A stretch of 64,000 nt of DNA from contig CALKBI010000021.1 in the NCBI GenBank assembly GCA_937990185.1, positions 39,761 through 103,760 on the forward strand, in the 5' to 3' direction. The notes under the pieces were generated by a model, which saw only the letters and a list, made by a program, of their open reading frames with translations, searched no databases and was not told the DNA's origin. Shown one piece after another: positions 43,816 to 52,109 of the stretch; positions within the stretch are counted from its first letter, which is position 1; the number at the start of each line of letters is the position of its first letter. Source of the DNA: an uncultured Neomegalonema sp. GTDB taxonomy: Bacteria > Pseudomonadota > Alphaproteobacteria > Rhodobacterales > Rhodobacteraceae. A program made the translations under genes and the position numbers.

Positions 43816-44910
43816 TTATATCTGTGATACATTATCACAGAACGTCTCGGCTAAACTTTCGCGAGAAGCTTGCGTAATGCCGCGCTCGGTGATCAGCCCT
43901 GAAACAAGCCGCGCCGGAGTAACATCAAAAGCAGGATTCGCCACGTCGGAACCGGTCGAAACAACACGTGCAGGGGCCACTTTTCCATCTTCAAACAGCG
44001 AATCAAGATGCGTGACTTCGCGGGCGTCTCTTTCTTCGATCGGAATTTCACTCACGCCGTCTGCGATACGCCAATCAATCGTCGGGCTAGGCAGGCAAAC
44101 GTAGAATGGAACGTTATTATCACGGGCAGCAAGGGCTTTCAGGTAAGTCCCTATCTTATTGCAGACATCCCCATTTGCCGAGACTCTGTCTGTTCCGGTT
44201 ATGACAAGATCAACCTCACCATGCTGCATCAAATGACCGCCCGCATTATCGACTATGACTGTATGAGGAACGCCGTGTTGGTTCAGCTCCCAAGCCGTTA
44301 GAAACGCACCCTGATTGCGCGGACGCGTTTCATCCACCCATACATGAACGTCTATACCCTCATTATGTGCTTGATAAATTGGTGACGTGGCCGTGCCCCA
44401 ATCTGTAGTCGCCAGCCATCCCGCATTGCAGTGTGTCAGCACATTGACGCGGCCTTTACGCTCCGCAACGGATCTCAGCAAAGGCAAGCCATGCGCACCG
44501 ATCCGCCGATTGATCTCAACATCTTCGTCCGCAATTTTAGCTGATCGCGCGTAAGCCGCCGAAAACCTTTCATCAGGTGACAGCGGCAACAGATACGCTC
44601 GCATGTCTTCGAGTGCCCAACGCAGGTTAACCGCAGTCGGACGGGTTTCCAGAAGCTGCTCATATGCCGAGGCCAAACCCGCATCACTCGAATCTGCATG
44701 CATCGCGAGCGCCATGCCGTAAGCCGCTGTGACACCAATCAAAGGTGCGCCGCGAACGCGCATCACGCGGATTGCTTCGGCTGCTTCAGAACAAGTCTCT
44801 AATCGTTTGACTTTAAAATCAAAAGGAAGGCTGGTTTGATCAATGATCTCCACCGCCTCTCCATCCACAGTTGGCCAGATTGAGCGATAAGAAACGCCGT
44901 CTACCTTCAT
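43816..44910 (-). CDS. mtnA: Methylthioribose-1-phosphate isomerase
   Basis: This 364-residue aldose-ketose isomerase acts in methionine salvage. It shows [38 protein letters not shown] with the catalytic Cys, and [20 protein letters not shown] with the catalytic Asp. The eIF2B-like fold and length agree with MtnA. No other mtn gene is next to it. The close relatives ribose-1,5-bisphosphate isomerase and eIF2B-alpha-like proteins are less likely given the full HCNAG/GTDR pair. Confidence 0.93.
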   Translation of the reverse strand: MKVDGVSYRSIWPTVDGEAVEIIDQTSLPFDFKVKRLETCSEAAEAIRVMRVRGAPLIGVTAAYGMALAMHADSSDAGLASAYEQLLETRPTAVNLRWALEDMRAYLLPLSPDERFSAAYARSAKIADEDVEINRRIGAHGLPLLRSVAERKGRVNVLTHCNAGWLATTDWGTATSPIYQAHNEGIDVHVWVDETRPRNQGAFLTAWELNQHGVPHTVIVDNAGGHLMQHGEVDLVITGTDRVSANGDVCNKIGTYLKALAARDNNVPFYVCLPSPTIDWRIADGVSEIPIEERDAREVTHLDSLFEDGKVAPARVVSTGSDVANPAFDVTPARLVSGLITERGITQASRESLAETFCDNVSQI

Positions 44911-44976
44911 GTCTCATTCCTCAACAACACAGTTCAGCATTACGCTATTATGGTTGAGGAAGGGAATAAATACACT

Positions 44977-45543
44977 TTATAGTTTTATTCCGGGTGCATA
45001 CCCGCCATCGGCATAATATTCCGTCTCTTCCGGCGTAGGTTTGCGCCCTAATGCTTCGTTACGAAACGGAAACCTGCCAAAGCGGACAATCATCTCCCGA
45101 TGCTTTTCAATTTGCCCCATCGTTTCATCCGTCAGTGTCGACATCCGAGATTTGAAAAGCGCAACTGACCATTCCTGATCCGCAAGACTTTCTGAATGTT
45201 CAAATGGCAGATAGAAAAACTGCCGTCCCGGCTCGGATGTTTCGAGATCAACATTGTTGCAGACCGCTAAGCGAGCAATGTCGAGCGCACGCGCATCACC
45301 GGCAAATGCCTTTTTACTACCCCGATATAAATTGCGCGGAAATTGGTCGAGAAGAACTAGCAACGCAAGCGTTCCCTCCGGTGTCTCTGTCCATTCATCA
45401 AACCCGCCCGATAACGCAACAGCGACTTGATCAGAAAAGCGCCTCCTTATCTGATCATCAACATCATCAGAGGCAACATACCATCCTTCGGGGCCAACAT
45501 CATTCAACCAAAAATCAAGAATATCCTTGATGTCATTCGCCAT
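44977..45543 (-). CDS. DUF924 family protein
   Basis: This 188-residue helical protein shows the family features ILDFWLNDVGPEGWYVASDD, LALLVLLDQFPRNLYRGSKKAFA and FFYLPFEHSESLADQEWSV, followed by RFGRFPFRNEALGRKPTPEE. The TPR-like fold is known from structural genomics, but the function is unknown. I placed the start at 45543; longer readings overlap the MFS gene more extensively. Even so it overlaps the upstream MFS gene by 11 bases. Confidence 0.88.
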   Translation of the reverse strand: MANDIKDILDFWLNDVGPEGWYVASDDVDDQIRRRFSDQVAVALSGGFDEWTETPEGTLALLVLLDQFPRNLYRGSKKAFAGDARALDIARLAVCNNVDLETSEPGRQFFYLPFEHSESLADQEWSVALFKSRMSTLTDETMGQIEKHREMIVRFGRFPFRNEALGRKPTPEETEYYADGGYAPGIKL

Positions 45544-46786
45544 CAGTTGCCTCATCATAGTAAATTTCCGCAGCGACTTCAGCGCCAACTACAGACCGAG
45601 CAGGAACCGGCACATAACTGCCGGTATCTTCAGGATCAATCGCAGCGCGTTGTGTCATGCGGTATAATGCGTAGGCTGAAATGCTGGCACAAAGTATTGC
45701 ATTAAATAGAAAAAATCCGTTCGGCCCGAACACTTGCATCATATAACCAACCGTCACTGGCCCAAACATCGCTCCCAGACCATTGAGAAAAACAAGTCCG
45801 CTACTGGCAGAAGCCATCTTCGAGGCAGGTAGAAAATCATTCGTGTGGGCAATCAGCAAACTATAAAGCGGATTGGCGACCCCGCCCAAAATGAAGGCTG
45901 CAAGGAACAACGCGGGCTTCGATGGCGCGCCTAAGATGCCAAGCGCACAAGCCGCAGTACCCAGCGCCGTTATGAACATGATCACACGACGACGATCCAT
46001 TCGATCAGATACCCAACCAATAGGATACTGCATCAGCATTCCGCCGATATAAATCGCCGAAACAAAAGCCGATGTCGTCTCCACCGAAAAATTTAACTCA
46101 CCCGCATAAACCACTGCCATGCCGAATAACGCAGAGAAAATCCCACCCAAAAGCATCGATCCAATGCACCCAAGCGGCGATGATTTAAAGAGTTCGGCAA
46201 ACGACATCCGCTCGCTTGCTCCCGCCACCGGCGCAGGTGCAGCACTCAGTAAGATCGGTGCAAAAGATACCGAAACTAACACGGACATCATTATGAATAG
46301 GTCGTAACCACCCGGCTCCGACAAATTGATCAACGCTTGGCCAATAACAATACCTAGCATTTGAATGATCATATAGGCTGAAAGCGCCTGTCCACGGTGC
46401 TCGTTATCCGTCGCATTGTTGACCCAGCTTTCCGCGACGACATAAACGCCAGAAAATCCAAACCCGACAATAAGCCGCATAATCGCCCAAGCCCATGGGT
46501 TTACGAACACCGCATAAATGATGAAGGCGGCGGATATCAGCGAGGCCAAAGCCGCGAATACACGAACATGACCAACATTTCTGATCATAATCGGCGTCAA
46601 CCAAGATCCGCCGAGAAATCCTATGAAATATGCCGCCATGACAAAGCCCATGACCGTCGGATTAAACTCTTCCAACGCACCACGCAGGCCAAGCAATGTG
46701 CCCTGCATGCTATTGCCGACCATTAGCAAGCCAATGCCGAGGAAGAGCGCCCAAGAACTACGAAATATGGAAAGCACAGCGAACAC
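45533..46786 (-). CDS. MFS transporter, YcaD-like
   Basis: This 417-residue protein has twelve predicted transmembrane helices. It starts with GTG (VFAVLSIFRSSWALFLGIGL) and contains MLMQYPIGWVSDRMDRRRVI (the MFS loop motif), VAESWVNNATDNEHRGQALS and GGVANPLYSLLIAHTNDFL, all of which match the YcaD-type MFS group in alphaproteobacteria. The substrate is unknown. The 3' end overlaps the DUF924 gene, so they are probably one transcript. Confidence 0.88.
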   Translation of the reverse strand: MFAVLSIFRSSWALFLGIGLLMVGNSMQGTLLGLRGALEEFNPTVMGFVMAAYFIGFLGGSWLTPIMIRNVGHVRVFAALASLISAAFIIYAVFVNPWAWAIMRLIVGFGFSGVYVVAESWVNNATDNEHRGQALSAYMIIQMLGIVIGQALINLSEPGGYDLFIMMSVLVSVSFAPILLSAAPAPVAGASERMSFAELFKSSPLGCIGSMLLGGIFSALFGMAVVYAGELNFSVETTSAFVSAIYIGGMLMQYPIGWVSDRMDRRRVIMFITALGTAACALGILGAPSKPALFLAAFILGGVANPLYSLLIAHTNDFLPASKMASASSGLVFLNGLGAMFGPVTVGYMMQVFGPNGFFLFNAILCASISAYALYRMTQRAAIDPEDTGSYVPVPARSVVGAEVAAEIYYDEATDGE

Positions 46787-46952
46787 CTAAAAATGCAAAC
46801 GCCGAGACAGCATCTCAGCAATCAATCTTGCTGCGCGCGTTCAAACGCGACACCATCACTGGTTTCATAAATTATGGAATATAGAGAGTGCCGAAACTGT
46901 TCAAGCTGCGGCTGCTTACAGCTTAAATCGACTACATAAAAGAGAGCATCTA

Positions 46953-46990
46953 TAAAACAAAAACGACGGCACAAATATGTGCCGTCGTTT
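46953..46990 (-). terminator. Rho-independent terminator of the repeat-protein gene
   Basis: AAACGACGGCAC (46961-46972) and GTGCCGTCGTTT (46979-46990) form a perfect 12-bp stem with loop AAATAT. On the minus strand it is followed by TTGTTTTATA. It lies 23 bases beyond the stop of the repeat protein gene. Confidence 0.85.
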
Positions 46991-47013
46991 CAGGAGCTTT
47001 AGTTAAGGCAGAA

Positions 47014-48000
47014 TTAGCGAATCGCGACTTCCAGACTCTTCAGAGTCTCAATCGTGATCTGGCCTTCAGCCAATCCATTGTCTTTCTGATAGCGCTTCAC
47101 TGCGTTCATTGTTCCTGCGCCGAGAACGCCATCAATGACACCAACGTTGAAGCCTTTGTCGCGAAGAGCGATCTGCAGGCGCGAAATAATATCTTCTGAT
47201 ACGTTCGTGCTGCATAGAATCGGACGCCACTCCATTTTACCTTCCGTCGCCTTCACCGTCTCATAGACAGTTTCGTAGCGTGCTGGAATTTCGATGCGGT
47301 CGATTTTAGCAGGCTTTACAAGCTTACGTACTTCGACTTCTTCGAATTTAGCAGGGATCTTAACGGTCTTAGTCTTCGGAGGCTCGACCATGACGCGTAC
47401 TTCCATTGTACGCATCTGAGCAGGGATAACTTTAGTGATCGTACGAGGCGGCGTTTTCACGACACGCTTCGTCACTTCGTTATACTCAGCAGGTATTTCA
47501 ACGAGACACATGATCTCGCCGGTAGCCTCGTCGTATTTCTGGATTGGGCCTTCACCCTTTTTCCAGGTCTTGTAAGCCTCGCGGATTTTTACCTTTTCTA
47601 CGATCTCTTCGTAGACTGCAGGAATGATCTCTTCGACTTCTCTTTCAGGCTCAAGCTCAACCGTCGTCGTTTCGGTTTTGAAAACCGCAGGGATTAGCTC
47701 AAGTTTTTCGGCTTCTTTAGCGATCTCAATTGTCTCGACGACGGTTTTATATTCCGCCTCGATCACTTGCAGATCTTCCGTCGCTTCTTTTACAAGCACT
47801 TGACGGGCAATTTGTTTTTCGACCGCCGGAATGTAAACACGAGCGTAACATTCGCCCGGCTTGGCTTCGGGCGGAAGCAAATCACTTACCGCATAAGCCT
47901 CATCAAGTTCACTTGTTGACTGTGCAAACGCAGCGCCGGTCAAACCAGCCGTAATCGCGCAAGCCATCATCAATTTTCCACGAAGGGTGTACTGCTGCAT
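47014..48000 (-). CDS. Secreted protein of 23-residue repeats with C-terminal peptidoglycan-binding domain
   Basis: This 328-residue protein has a signal peptide (cleavage near AAFAQ-ST). Residues about 50-255 hold eight repeats each opening with I-(P/E)-A-x-(Y/F): they begin at Ile57, 80, 103, 126, 169, 192, 215 and 238, a strict 23-residue period broken once by a 43-residue step carrying a YKTWKKGEGPIQKYDEATGE insert. The pattern alternates beta-prone Val/Ile with charged residues. Residues 268-325 form a PG_binding_1 domain (LQIALRDKGFNVGVIDGVLG). It probably sits in the periplasm or outer envelope and binds the wall; repeat function is unknown. A strong terminator follows the gene. Confidence 0.82.
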   Translation of the reverse strand: MQQYTLRGKLMMACAITAGLTGAAFAQSTSELDEAYAVSDLLPPEAKPGECYARVYIPAVEKQIARQVLVKEATEDLQVIEAEYKTVVETIEIAKEAEKLELIPAVFKTETTTVELEPEREVEEIIPAVYEEIVEKVKIREAYKTWKKGEGPIQKYDEATGEIMCLVEIPAEYNEVTKRVVKTPPRTITKVIPAQMRTMEVRVMVEPPKTKTVKIPAKFEEVEVRKLVKPAKIDRIEIPARYETVYETVKATEGKMEWRPILCSTNVSEDIISRLQIALRDKGFNVGVIDGVLGAGTMNAVKRYQKDNGLAEGQITIETLKSLEVAIR

Positions 48001-48139
48001 CTTAATCCTCCAGAGCGCGCAGGGACGCGCTAGTTTTACCCAAAATTGTACTTAGTCGTCACGAGCGATGATTCACAAACTGTGGGGTTAGGGCAAGTAT
48101 CTTCTGAGTTTGCGGACCTTTAAAAACATCACATTCCGT

Positions 48140-49198
48140 CTAACCCGGAAAAAGAAGGGACGCATCCCCGTAAGAGTAGAATCTATACCGCCCTTTTACC
48201 GCATACCGATAAACTTCATGCATTCGCTCCACTCCGATAAATCCTGCGACCAGCATCATCAATGTTGAACGCGGCAGATGGAAATTCGTAATTAAACCTT
48301 CGACTGCCTTAAAGCGATATCCGGGCGAAATAAAGATGTCCGTAGAACCGTCCCATGCGGCAACTTGACCGGATTCCGAAGCGGCAGTTTCAAGAACACG
48401 AAGCGCCGTTGTCCCAACAGATATTATTCTCCCGCCAGCGGCCTTCGTTGCATTGATCTTATCGGCAGTTTCAGAATCGATTCGGCCTGCCTCTGAATGC
48501 ATAACATGACCAGCTGTTGTCTCAGACTTCACCGGCAAGAAAGTACCCGCACCGACATGCAGCGTGACAGTCGCACGATCAACTCCGCATTCCTCCAGGG
48601 TGTTCAGCAGCGGCTCGTCAAAATGAAGCGCCGCAGTTGGAGCTGCGACCGCACCTTCATGCTCGGCTAGAACAGTTTGATAGTCATGCTCATCTTGTGA
48701 ATCAGCCGGACGCCGCCCCGCAATATAAGGCGGCAAAGGCATAACTCCTGCCTCCGCGATAGCAGCATCAAGTTCCATACCCGAGCGCGAAAACCCGAGC
48801 AGCAATGCACCGCCCTCTTCCTTGGTTATAATTTTGGCCGAAATGCCGCCTCGAAAGGTTATCTCATCCCCTTCGCGCAGTCGCTTCCCTGGTCTGGCAA
48901 GGACGCGCCATGTTGATGCATCAATTCGCTCAATCAAATTTGCTTCAACAGCCACCGTCGTATCAGGGCGGATGCGCTCTCCGCTGAGGCGTGCAGGAAT
49001 AACTTTCGTATCATTAAAGACCAGCAAATCACCCGAATTTAGAATTTTAGGCAAAGCAGAGATCATCTCATCCCGATTGCCAAAAGCATCAGAAACCAGC
49101 AACCGCGCGGAGGTTCGTGGACGGACCGGACGCAATGCAATTAAATCTTCTGGCAGATCAAAGTCGAACAGATCGACGGGCAAGTCCGGGCGAGTCAT
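48140..49198 (-). CDS. queA: tRNA preQ1(34) S-adenosylmethionine ribosyltransferase-isomerase
   Basis: This 352-residue enzyme makes epoxyqueuosine in tRNA. It starts MTRPDLPVDLFDFDLPEDLI, then FNDTKVIPARLSGER, the LPPYIAGRRPADSQDEHDYQ segment, VAAPTAALHFDEPLL, LHVGAGTFLPV and ITNFHLPRSTLMMLV, all diagnostic for QueA. I placed the start at 49198; the longer reading to 49270 runs through the terminator of the upstream cyclophilin gene. The tgt gene usually found nearby is not in this window. Confidence 0.95.
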   Translation of the reverse strand: MTRPDLPVDLFDFDLPEDLIALRPVRPRTSARLLVSDAFGNRDEMISALPKILNSGDLLVFNDTKVIPARLSGERIRPDTTVAVEANLIERIDASTWRVLARPGKRLREGDEITFRGGISAKIITKEEGGALLLGFSRSGMELDAAIAEAGVMPLPPYIAGRRPADSQDEHDYQTVLAEHEGAVAAPTAALHFDEPLLNTLEECGVDRATVTLHVGAGTFLPVKSETTAGHVMHSEAGRIDSETADKINATKAAGGRIISVGTTALRVLETAASESGQVAAWDGSTDIFISPGYRFKAVEGLITNFHLPRSTLMMLVAGFIGVERMHEVYRYAVKGRYRFYSYGDASLLFPG

Positions 49199-49249
49199 AA
49201 TTGCAGTATAAAAATTTTCACGTCGCGTCGCGCTCTTTTCATTTTCAAC

Positions 49250-49278
49250 GAAAAAGAGCGCCTCGAACACGGCGCTCT
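49250..49278 (-). terminator. Rho-independent terminator of the cyclophilin gene
   Basis: AGAGCGCC (49255-49262) pairs with GGCGCTCT (49271-49278) around an eight-base loop. Read on the minus strand it is followed by TTTTTCG. It lies 25 bases beyond the peptidylprolyl isomerase stop codon. Confidence 0.85.
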
Positions 49279-49303
49279 CCTATCGGACATAATGTTCAGA
49301 TGA

Positions 49304-49867
49304 TTACTGAGTGTCTGCATACACTTTGAGAGAAACCATCTTGTCGGGGTCTGTAACTGATCCGGAACCAGGAGCACCCTTTTTCAAGCCATCGATAAGT
49401 TCCATCCCATCAATGACTTTACCAAGATAAGTGTACTGGCCATTAAGGTGCGATGCTTCATCAAAGCAGATGAAAAACTGGCTGTCAGCGCTGTTCGGAT
49501 TTTGTGCCCGTGCCATGCCAAGTGCACCGCGGACAAAGTTTGCATCCGTAAATTCAGCATCGATATTTTTGCCAGACCCGCTCGTACCGGTTCCCGTTGG
49601 GTCGCCAGTTTGCGCCATAAATCCTGCAATCACGCGATGGAAGACAATACCATCGTAGAATCCTTCGCGCGTGAGCTCTTTGATTCGCGCCACATGAGTC
49701 GGGGCTCTGTCTGGAGCAAGCTCTATCAAAACTGAGCCACTCTCTAGTTCCATTACCAGCGTATTCTCGGGATCGTTTACCGCCACGTTGCTATCCTTTG
49801 CTTGCGTCGCTGTCGATGCGACCGCTCCGAGCATGAGGGCGAGCGCGAGGCTCAAAACCTGTCTCAT
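49304..49867 (-). CDS. Peptidylprolyl isomerase, cyclophilin type, exported
   Basis: This 187-residue cyclophilin has a signal peptide (MRQVLSLALALMLGAVASTA). The catalytic domain includes FYDGIVFHRVIAGFMAQTGD (the catalytic Arg and the FMxQ segment), RGALGMARAQNPNSADSQFF and TYLGKVIDGMELID. It assists proline isomerisation of periplasmic proteins. GGAG lies six bases before the ATG at 49867 on the minus strand. A terminator separates it from queA. Confidence 0.93.
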   Translation of the reverse strand: MRQVLSLALALMLGAVASTATQAKDSNVAVNDPENTLVMELESGSVLIELAPDRAPTHVARIKELTREGFYDGIVFHRVIAGFMAQTGDPTGTGTSGSGKNIDAEFTDANFVRGALGMARAQNPNSADSQFFICFDEASHLNGQYTYLGKVIDGMELIDGLKKGAPGSGSVTDPDKMVSLKVYADTQ

Positions 49868-49944
49868 CTCAATCTCCATAGTTATATGCGCCGCGTCTTT
49901 GATGTCGCAGCATCCGCGACGGCTAACCTGTTGATAGCCTCACG

Positions 49945-50451
49945 TCAAATGTCTGTACCATATCGAGCAATCAAAGCATCATTGACAGCAGGCGTCACAA
50001 AACTTGAAACATCACCGTCAAGACGCGCAATTTCCTTCACCAAGCGGGAGGCAATGGCCTGGTGTTCCGGTTCCGCCATCAAAAAGACGGTTTCGATTTC
50101 ATCATTCAACGCGCGGTTCATACTAACCATTTGAAATTCATATTCAAAATCCGATACCGCGCGCAATCCACGAAATATTACGTCGGCACCCAATTTAACT
50201 GCATAAGACATCAGCAAACTATCGAATGGGTCGATTGTAATTGTCCCAAGTTTGTCGCCGTTTCCTAGAGCATCAACTTCTGCCTGTAGTAACGCGACAC
50301 GCTCATCAACAGAGAATAACGGGCCTTTTGCTTCATTCGAAGCGACGCCAATAATCAAATGATCGACCAGCTTTCGCGCACGCGCAATGACATCTAGATG
50401 GCCGAGAGTAACAGGATCAAAAGTCCCTGGATAAAGACCTATTCGCTTCAT
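49945..50451 (-). CDS. coaD: Phosphopantetheine adenylyltransferase
   Basis: This 168-residue enzyme makes dephospho-CoA from phosphopantetheine and ATP. It starts MKRIGLYPGTFDPVTLGHLD with the TxGH nucleotidyltransferase motif, then VASNEAKGPLFSVDERVALL, FRGLRAVSDFEYEFQM and the ISSxxVKEIA-like ASRLVKEIARLDGDV. It is complete and of the usual length. The cyclophilin gene follows 77 bases downstream on the same strand. Confidence 0.97.
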   Translation of the reverse strand: MKRIGLYPGTFDPVTLGHLDVIARARKLVDHLIIGVASNEAKGPLFSVDERVALLQAEVDALGNGDKLGTITIDPFDSLLMSYAVKLGADVIFRGLRAVSDFEYEFQMVSMNRALNDEIETVFLMAEPEHQAIASRLVKEIARLDGDVSSFVTPAVNDALIARYGTDI

Positions 50452-50568
50452 AAACCTGTTTACCTCGCGAGAGCGAACGTCGCCGTCCGCTTTTTAATCA
50501 GAATTTCTGCCCTACCACGCCCTACTTGATAGATCGAGATTACAATCGCGAGGAAAATTAGGAAGAAT

Positions 50569-51009
50569 TCAGGCCGTAGCCGAACGAATCATATTTTCGA
50601 GTTCTTCGTTTTCCATTTTGAGACTATCGATTCGTGCTTTCACCACGTCACCGATAGAAATCAAACCAACTAAGTTTTCATCCTGAAAAACTGGCATATG
50701 TCGAAAGCGCCCTGAACTCATCTTTAACAGCACTGAGTTGTCGTCATCTTCCACTGCACATGTAATCACACCGGGTGTCATTACTGCGCTGACAGAATCG
50801 TTTAGACATTCCCCACCCGAAACCCCGAGCGCACGAACAATGTCCCGTTCTGACACAATTCCTGCTAATTTCTCGTCGTTATTAAGAACTAAGACGCACC
50901 CAATCTTCTTTTGAGACAATATCGAAATAACGTCGCCGAGGCTGGTTTCTGGAGAAACCGACTCAATCGCGGCGCTTCCTTTTCTCTGCAAAATTTGCAT
51001 TACCTTCAT
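50569..51009 (-). CDS. CBS-domain pair protein
   Basis: This 146-residue protein consists of two CBS domains (about residues 10-62 and 72-128): SLGDVISILSQKKIGCVLVL, KLAGIVSERDIVRALG, then MTPGVITCAVEDDDNSVLL and FRHMPVFQDENLVGLISIGD, followed by a short helix. Stand-alone CBS pairs bind adenine nucleotides and regulate partner proteins; the partner is not evident. GGAGGA precedes the ATG on the minus strand. It borders the long noncoding region. Confidence 0.9.
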   Translation of the reverse strand: MKVMQILQRKGSAAIESVSPETSLGDVISILSQKKIGCVLVLNNDEKLAGIVSERDIVRALGVSGGECLNDSVSAVMTPGVITCAVEDDDNSVLLKMSSGRFRHMPVFQDENLVGLISIGDVVKARIDSLKMENEELENMIRSATA

Positions 51010-51092
51010 GCCATCCTCCTCTTACAGTAATAATAACTCACACTTCACGTTTGTGTAATCTTTATCAAAGCACGGTTTTGAAGGCAGAAGGC

Positions 51093-51123
51093 AAAAAAAA
51101 GACGCCTTTTTGCAAAGGCGTCT
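51093..51123 (-). terminator. Orphan rho-independent terminator (minus strand)
   Basis: AGACGCCTTT (51100-51109) and AAAGGCGTCT (51114-51123) form a perfect 10-bp stem with a four-base loop. On the minus strand it is followed by eight T (the A tract 51093-51100 on the plus strand). The rpsA transcript upstream on this strand already has its own terminator near 51965-52000, so this one must end another, unannotated transcript. Confidence 0.8.
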
Positions 51124-51235
51124 AAAGTTGGATTGAGGCAGGTTTCATACAGGCAAGAAACCTATCGAGCAGTACCCATAAGATAACGAAACTCCACACG
51201 ACATTGCAAGGTTGAATCGCAGGAGTCCGTTAACG
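51093..51235 (-). ncRNA. Putative small RNA ending at the orphan terminator
   Basis: The 110-140 bases upstream of the orphan terminator on the minus strand carry no open frame with a start signal, but do hold a hairpin (AGGTTTC...GAAACCT, loop ten bases, within 51140-51165) and then the terminator stem. A palindrome GTTAACGTTAAC and a CtrA-like site lie directly upstream (51229-51244). I could not match it to 6S, 4.5S, tmRNA or RNase P RNA. Its existence is inferred from the terminator. Confidence 0.4.
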
Positions 51236-51244
51236 TTAACTAAA
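51229..51244. promoter_or_regulatory. CtrA-like site / 12-base palindrome
   Basis: GTTAACGTTAAC (51229-51240) is a perfect palindrome. TTAA (51230-51233), seven bases and TAAA (51241-51244) match the CtrA consensus TTAA-N7-TTAA in seven of eight positions. It lies just upstream of the putative small RNA on the minus strand. Confidence 0.35.
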
Positions 51245-51280
51245 TTTCTTCCAATAATGGGGCATTTGTTGCTGAATCCC

Positions 51281-51289
51281 TGTGGATAA
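51281..51289 (-). promoter_or_regulatory. Perfect DnaA 9-mer
   Basis: TGTGGATAA on the plus strand reads TTATCCACA on the minus strand, the strongest DnaA box sequence. Only one perfect copy is present in the region, so it may be a DnaA-regulated promoter element or chance rather than part of an origin. Confidence 0.4.
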
Positions 51290-51644
51290 TTCGATCTCAG
51301 ATAACATAAGCGGCCTAAAATCTATTAGTCTCGCGCTGAGAATCGCATTCGAATACTAAAATTTGCGCTCGAATCGGGCGCGAGCATCAGAGAATCACTT
51401 CTTAAAACACATCAAAAATAGCAGAACGCAACTTATCTGAGTCGCGACCCGTCAAGTTTGGCTCACAATCATCTAGAGTATTCTACGTATGTTCGACTAG
51501 GTGACGTTGCGTAAGCTATATATGGTACATCGAAGGCAAAATATTCGACAAATCCCCTGAAGGATTTCTACTGATAACACTTCATTAACCATTTCAATGC
51601 AGGTTCTTCGTGCGCGATACGAGGGTCCCCCGTTCTCTATCGCT

Positions 51645-51691
51645 GACGCGGAGAAGCCGCTTTTGTCCCAAAGCACATGTTTCTCCGCGTC
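51645..51691. other. Long-stem hairpin in noncoding region
   Basis: GACGCGGAGAA (51645-51655) is perfectly complementary to TTCTCCGCGTC (51681-51691), an 11-bp stem with a 25-base loop. It is not followed by a T run on either strand. It may belong to a structured RNA or be a dyad protein site. Confidence 0.35.
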
Positions 51692-51964
51692 TCTAATTCA
51701 TATCCCCTACAATCTGACTCTCGACAATCATCCGCTTCATAGGATCGCTGTATCGATCGAGTTGGGCTTTTTTCTTGGCCCGGTAAAACTCTATAATATG
51801 AGAGTAATGAAGATCCGCCGTTGATCGTGTTGACCATTAAGGCGCGAACAATATTACCCCCTCCGAGGATCTGATAGATTCAAAACTATAAGTGGCCGCG
51901 GCTTACGTACAAATTGCGAAGCGAATGGTCTCAGGGTTCCCTAAAAAACCAACCCCGCAACCCG

Positions 51965-52000
51965 CCAAAAAATAAACCCCGTTAGAAATAACGGGGTTTA
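51965..52000 (-). terminator. Rho-independent terminator of rpsA
   Basis: AAACCCCGTT (51975-51984) and AACGGGGTTT (51991-52000) form a perfect 10-bp stem around AGAAAT. On the minus strand TATTTTTTGG follows. It lies about 110 bases beyond the rpsA stop. Confidence 0.85.
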
Positions 52001-52109
52001 TCAGAAGTCTTAAGTGCCAGATTACAAAGGCGCTTCGGATACTTTACTTTAATGTCATTGCCGCCAAGAAATTTTCCCGGCGGCAATCGGCAAAAGTAGT
52101 AACGCAGCC

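Larger units (their letters stand above)
51010..52109. other. Long noncoding region between the CBS gene and rpsA
   Basis: 1.1 kb with no convincing protein gene; the open frames near 51600-51840 lack ribosome binding sites and recognisable sequence. It holds two strong minus-strand terminators (51093-51123 and about 51965-52000), a candidate small RNA, a perfect DnaA 9-mer, a CtrA-like site, a dense group of GANTC sites and an 11-bp stem hairpin at 51645-51691. Alphaproteobacteria often keep ihfB next to rpsA; it is not here. Confidence 0.6.

Noticed and set aside
46820..46870. tRNA-like GCGTTCAAACGC stem with nearby ACACCA
   Set aside because: No D-arm or anticodon arm of proper length could be placed upstream; looks like a chance small hairpin.
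51597..51837. Two small overlapping open frames on opposite strands
   Set aside because: No ribosome binding site, no recognisable sequence, and they overlap the 11-bp hairpin; probably chance.
51010..52109. The noncoding region as chromosomal origin of replication
   Set aside because: Only one perfect DnaA 9-mer is visible, no AT-rich unwinding tract adjoins it, and genes to the left mostly read right while genes to the right mostly read left, the opposite of what flanks an origin.
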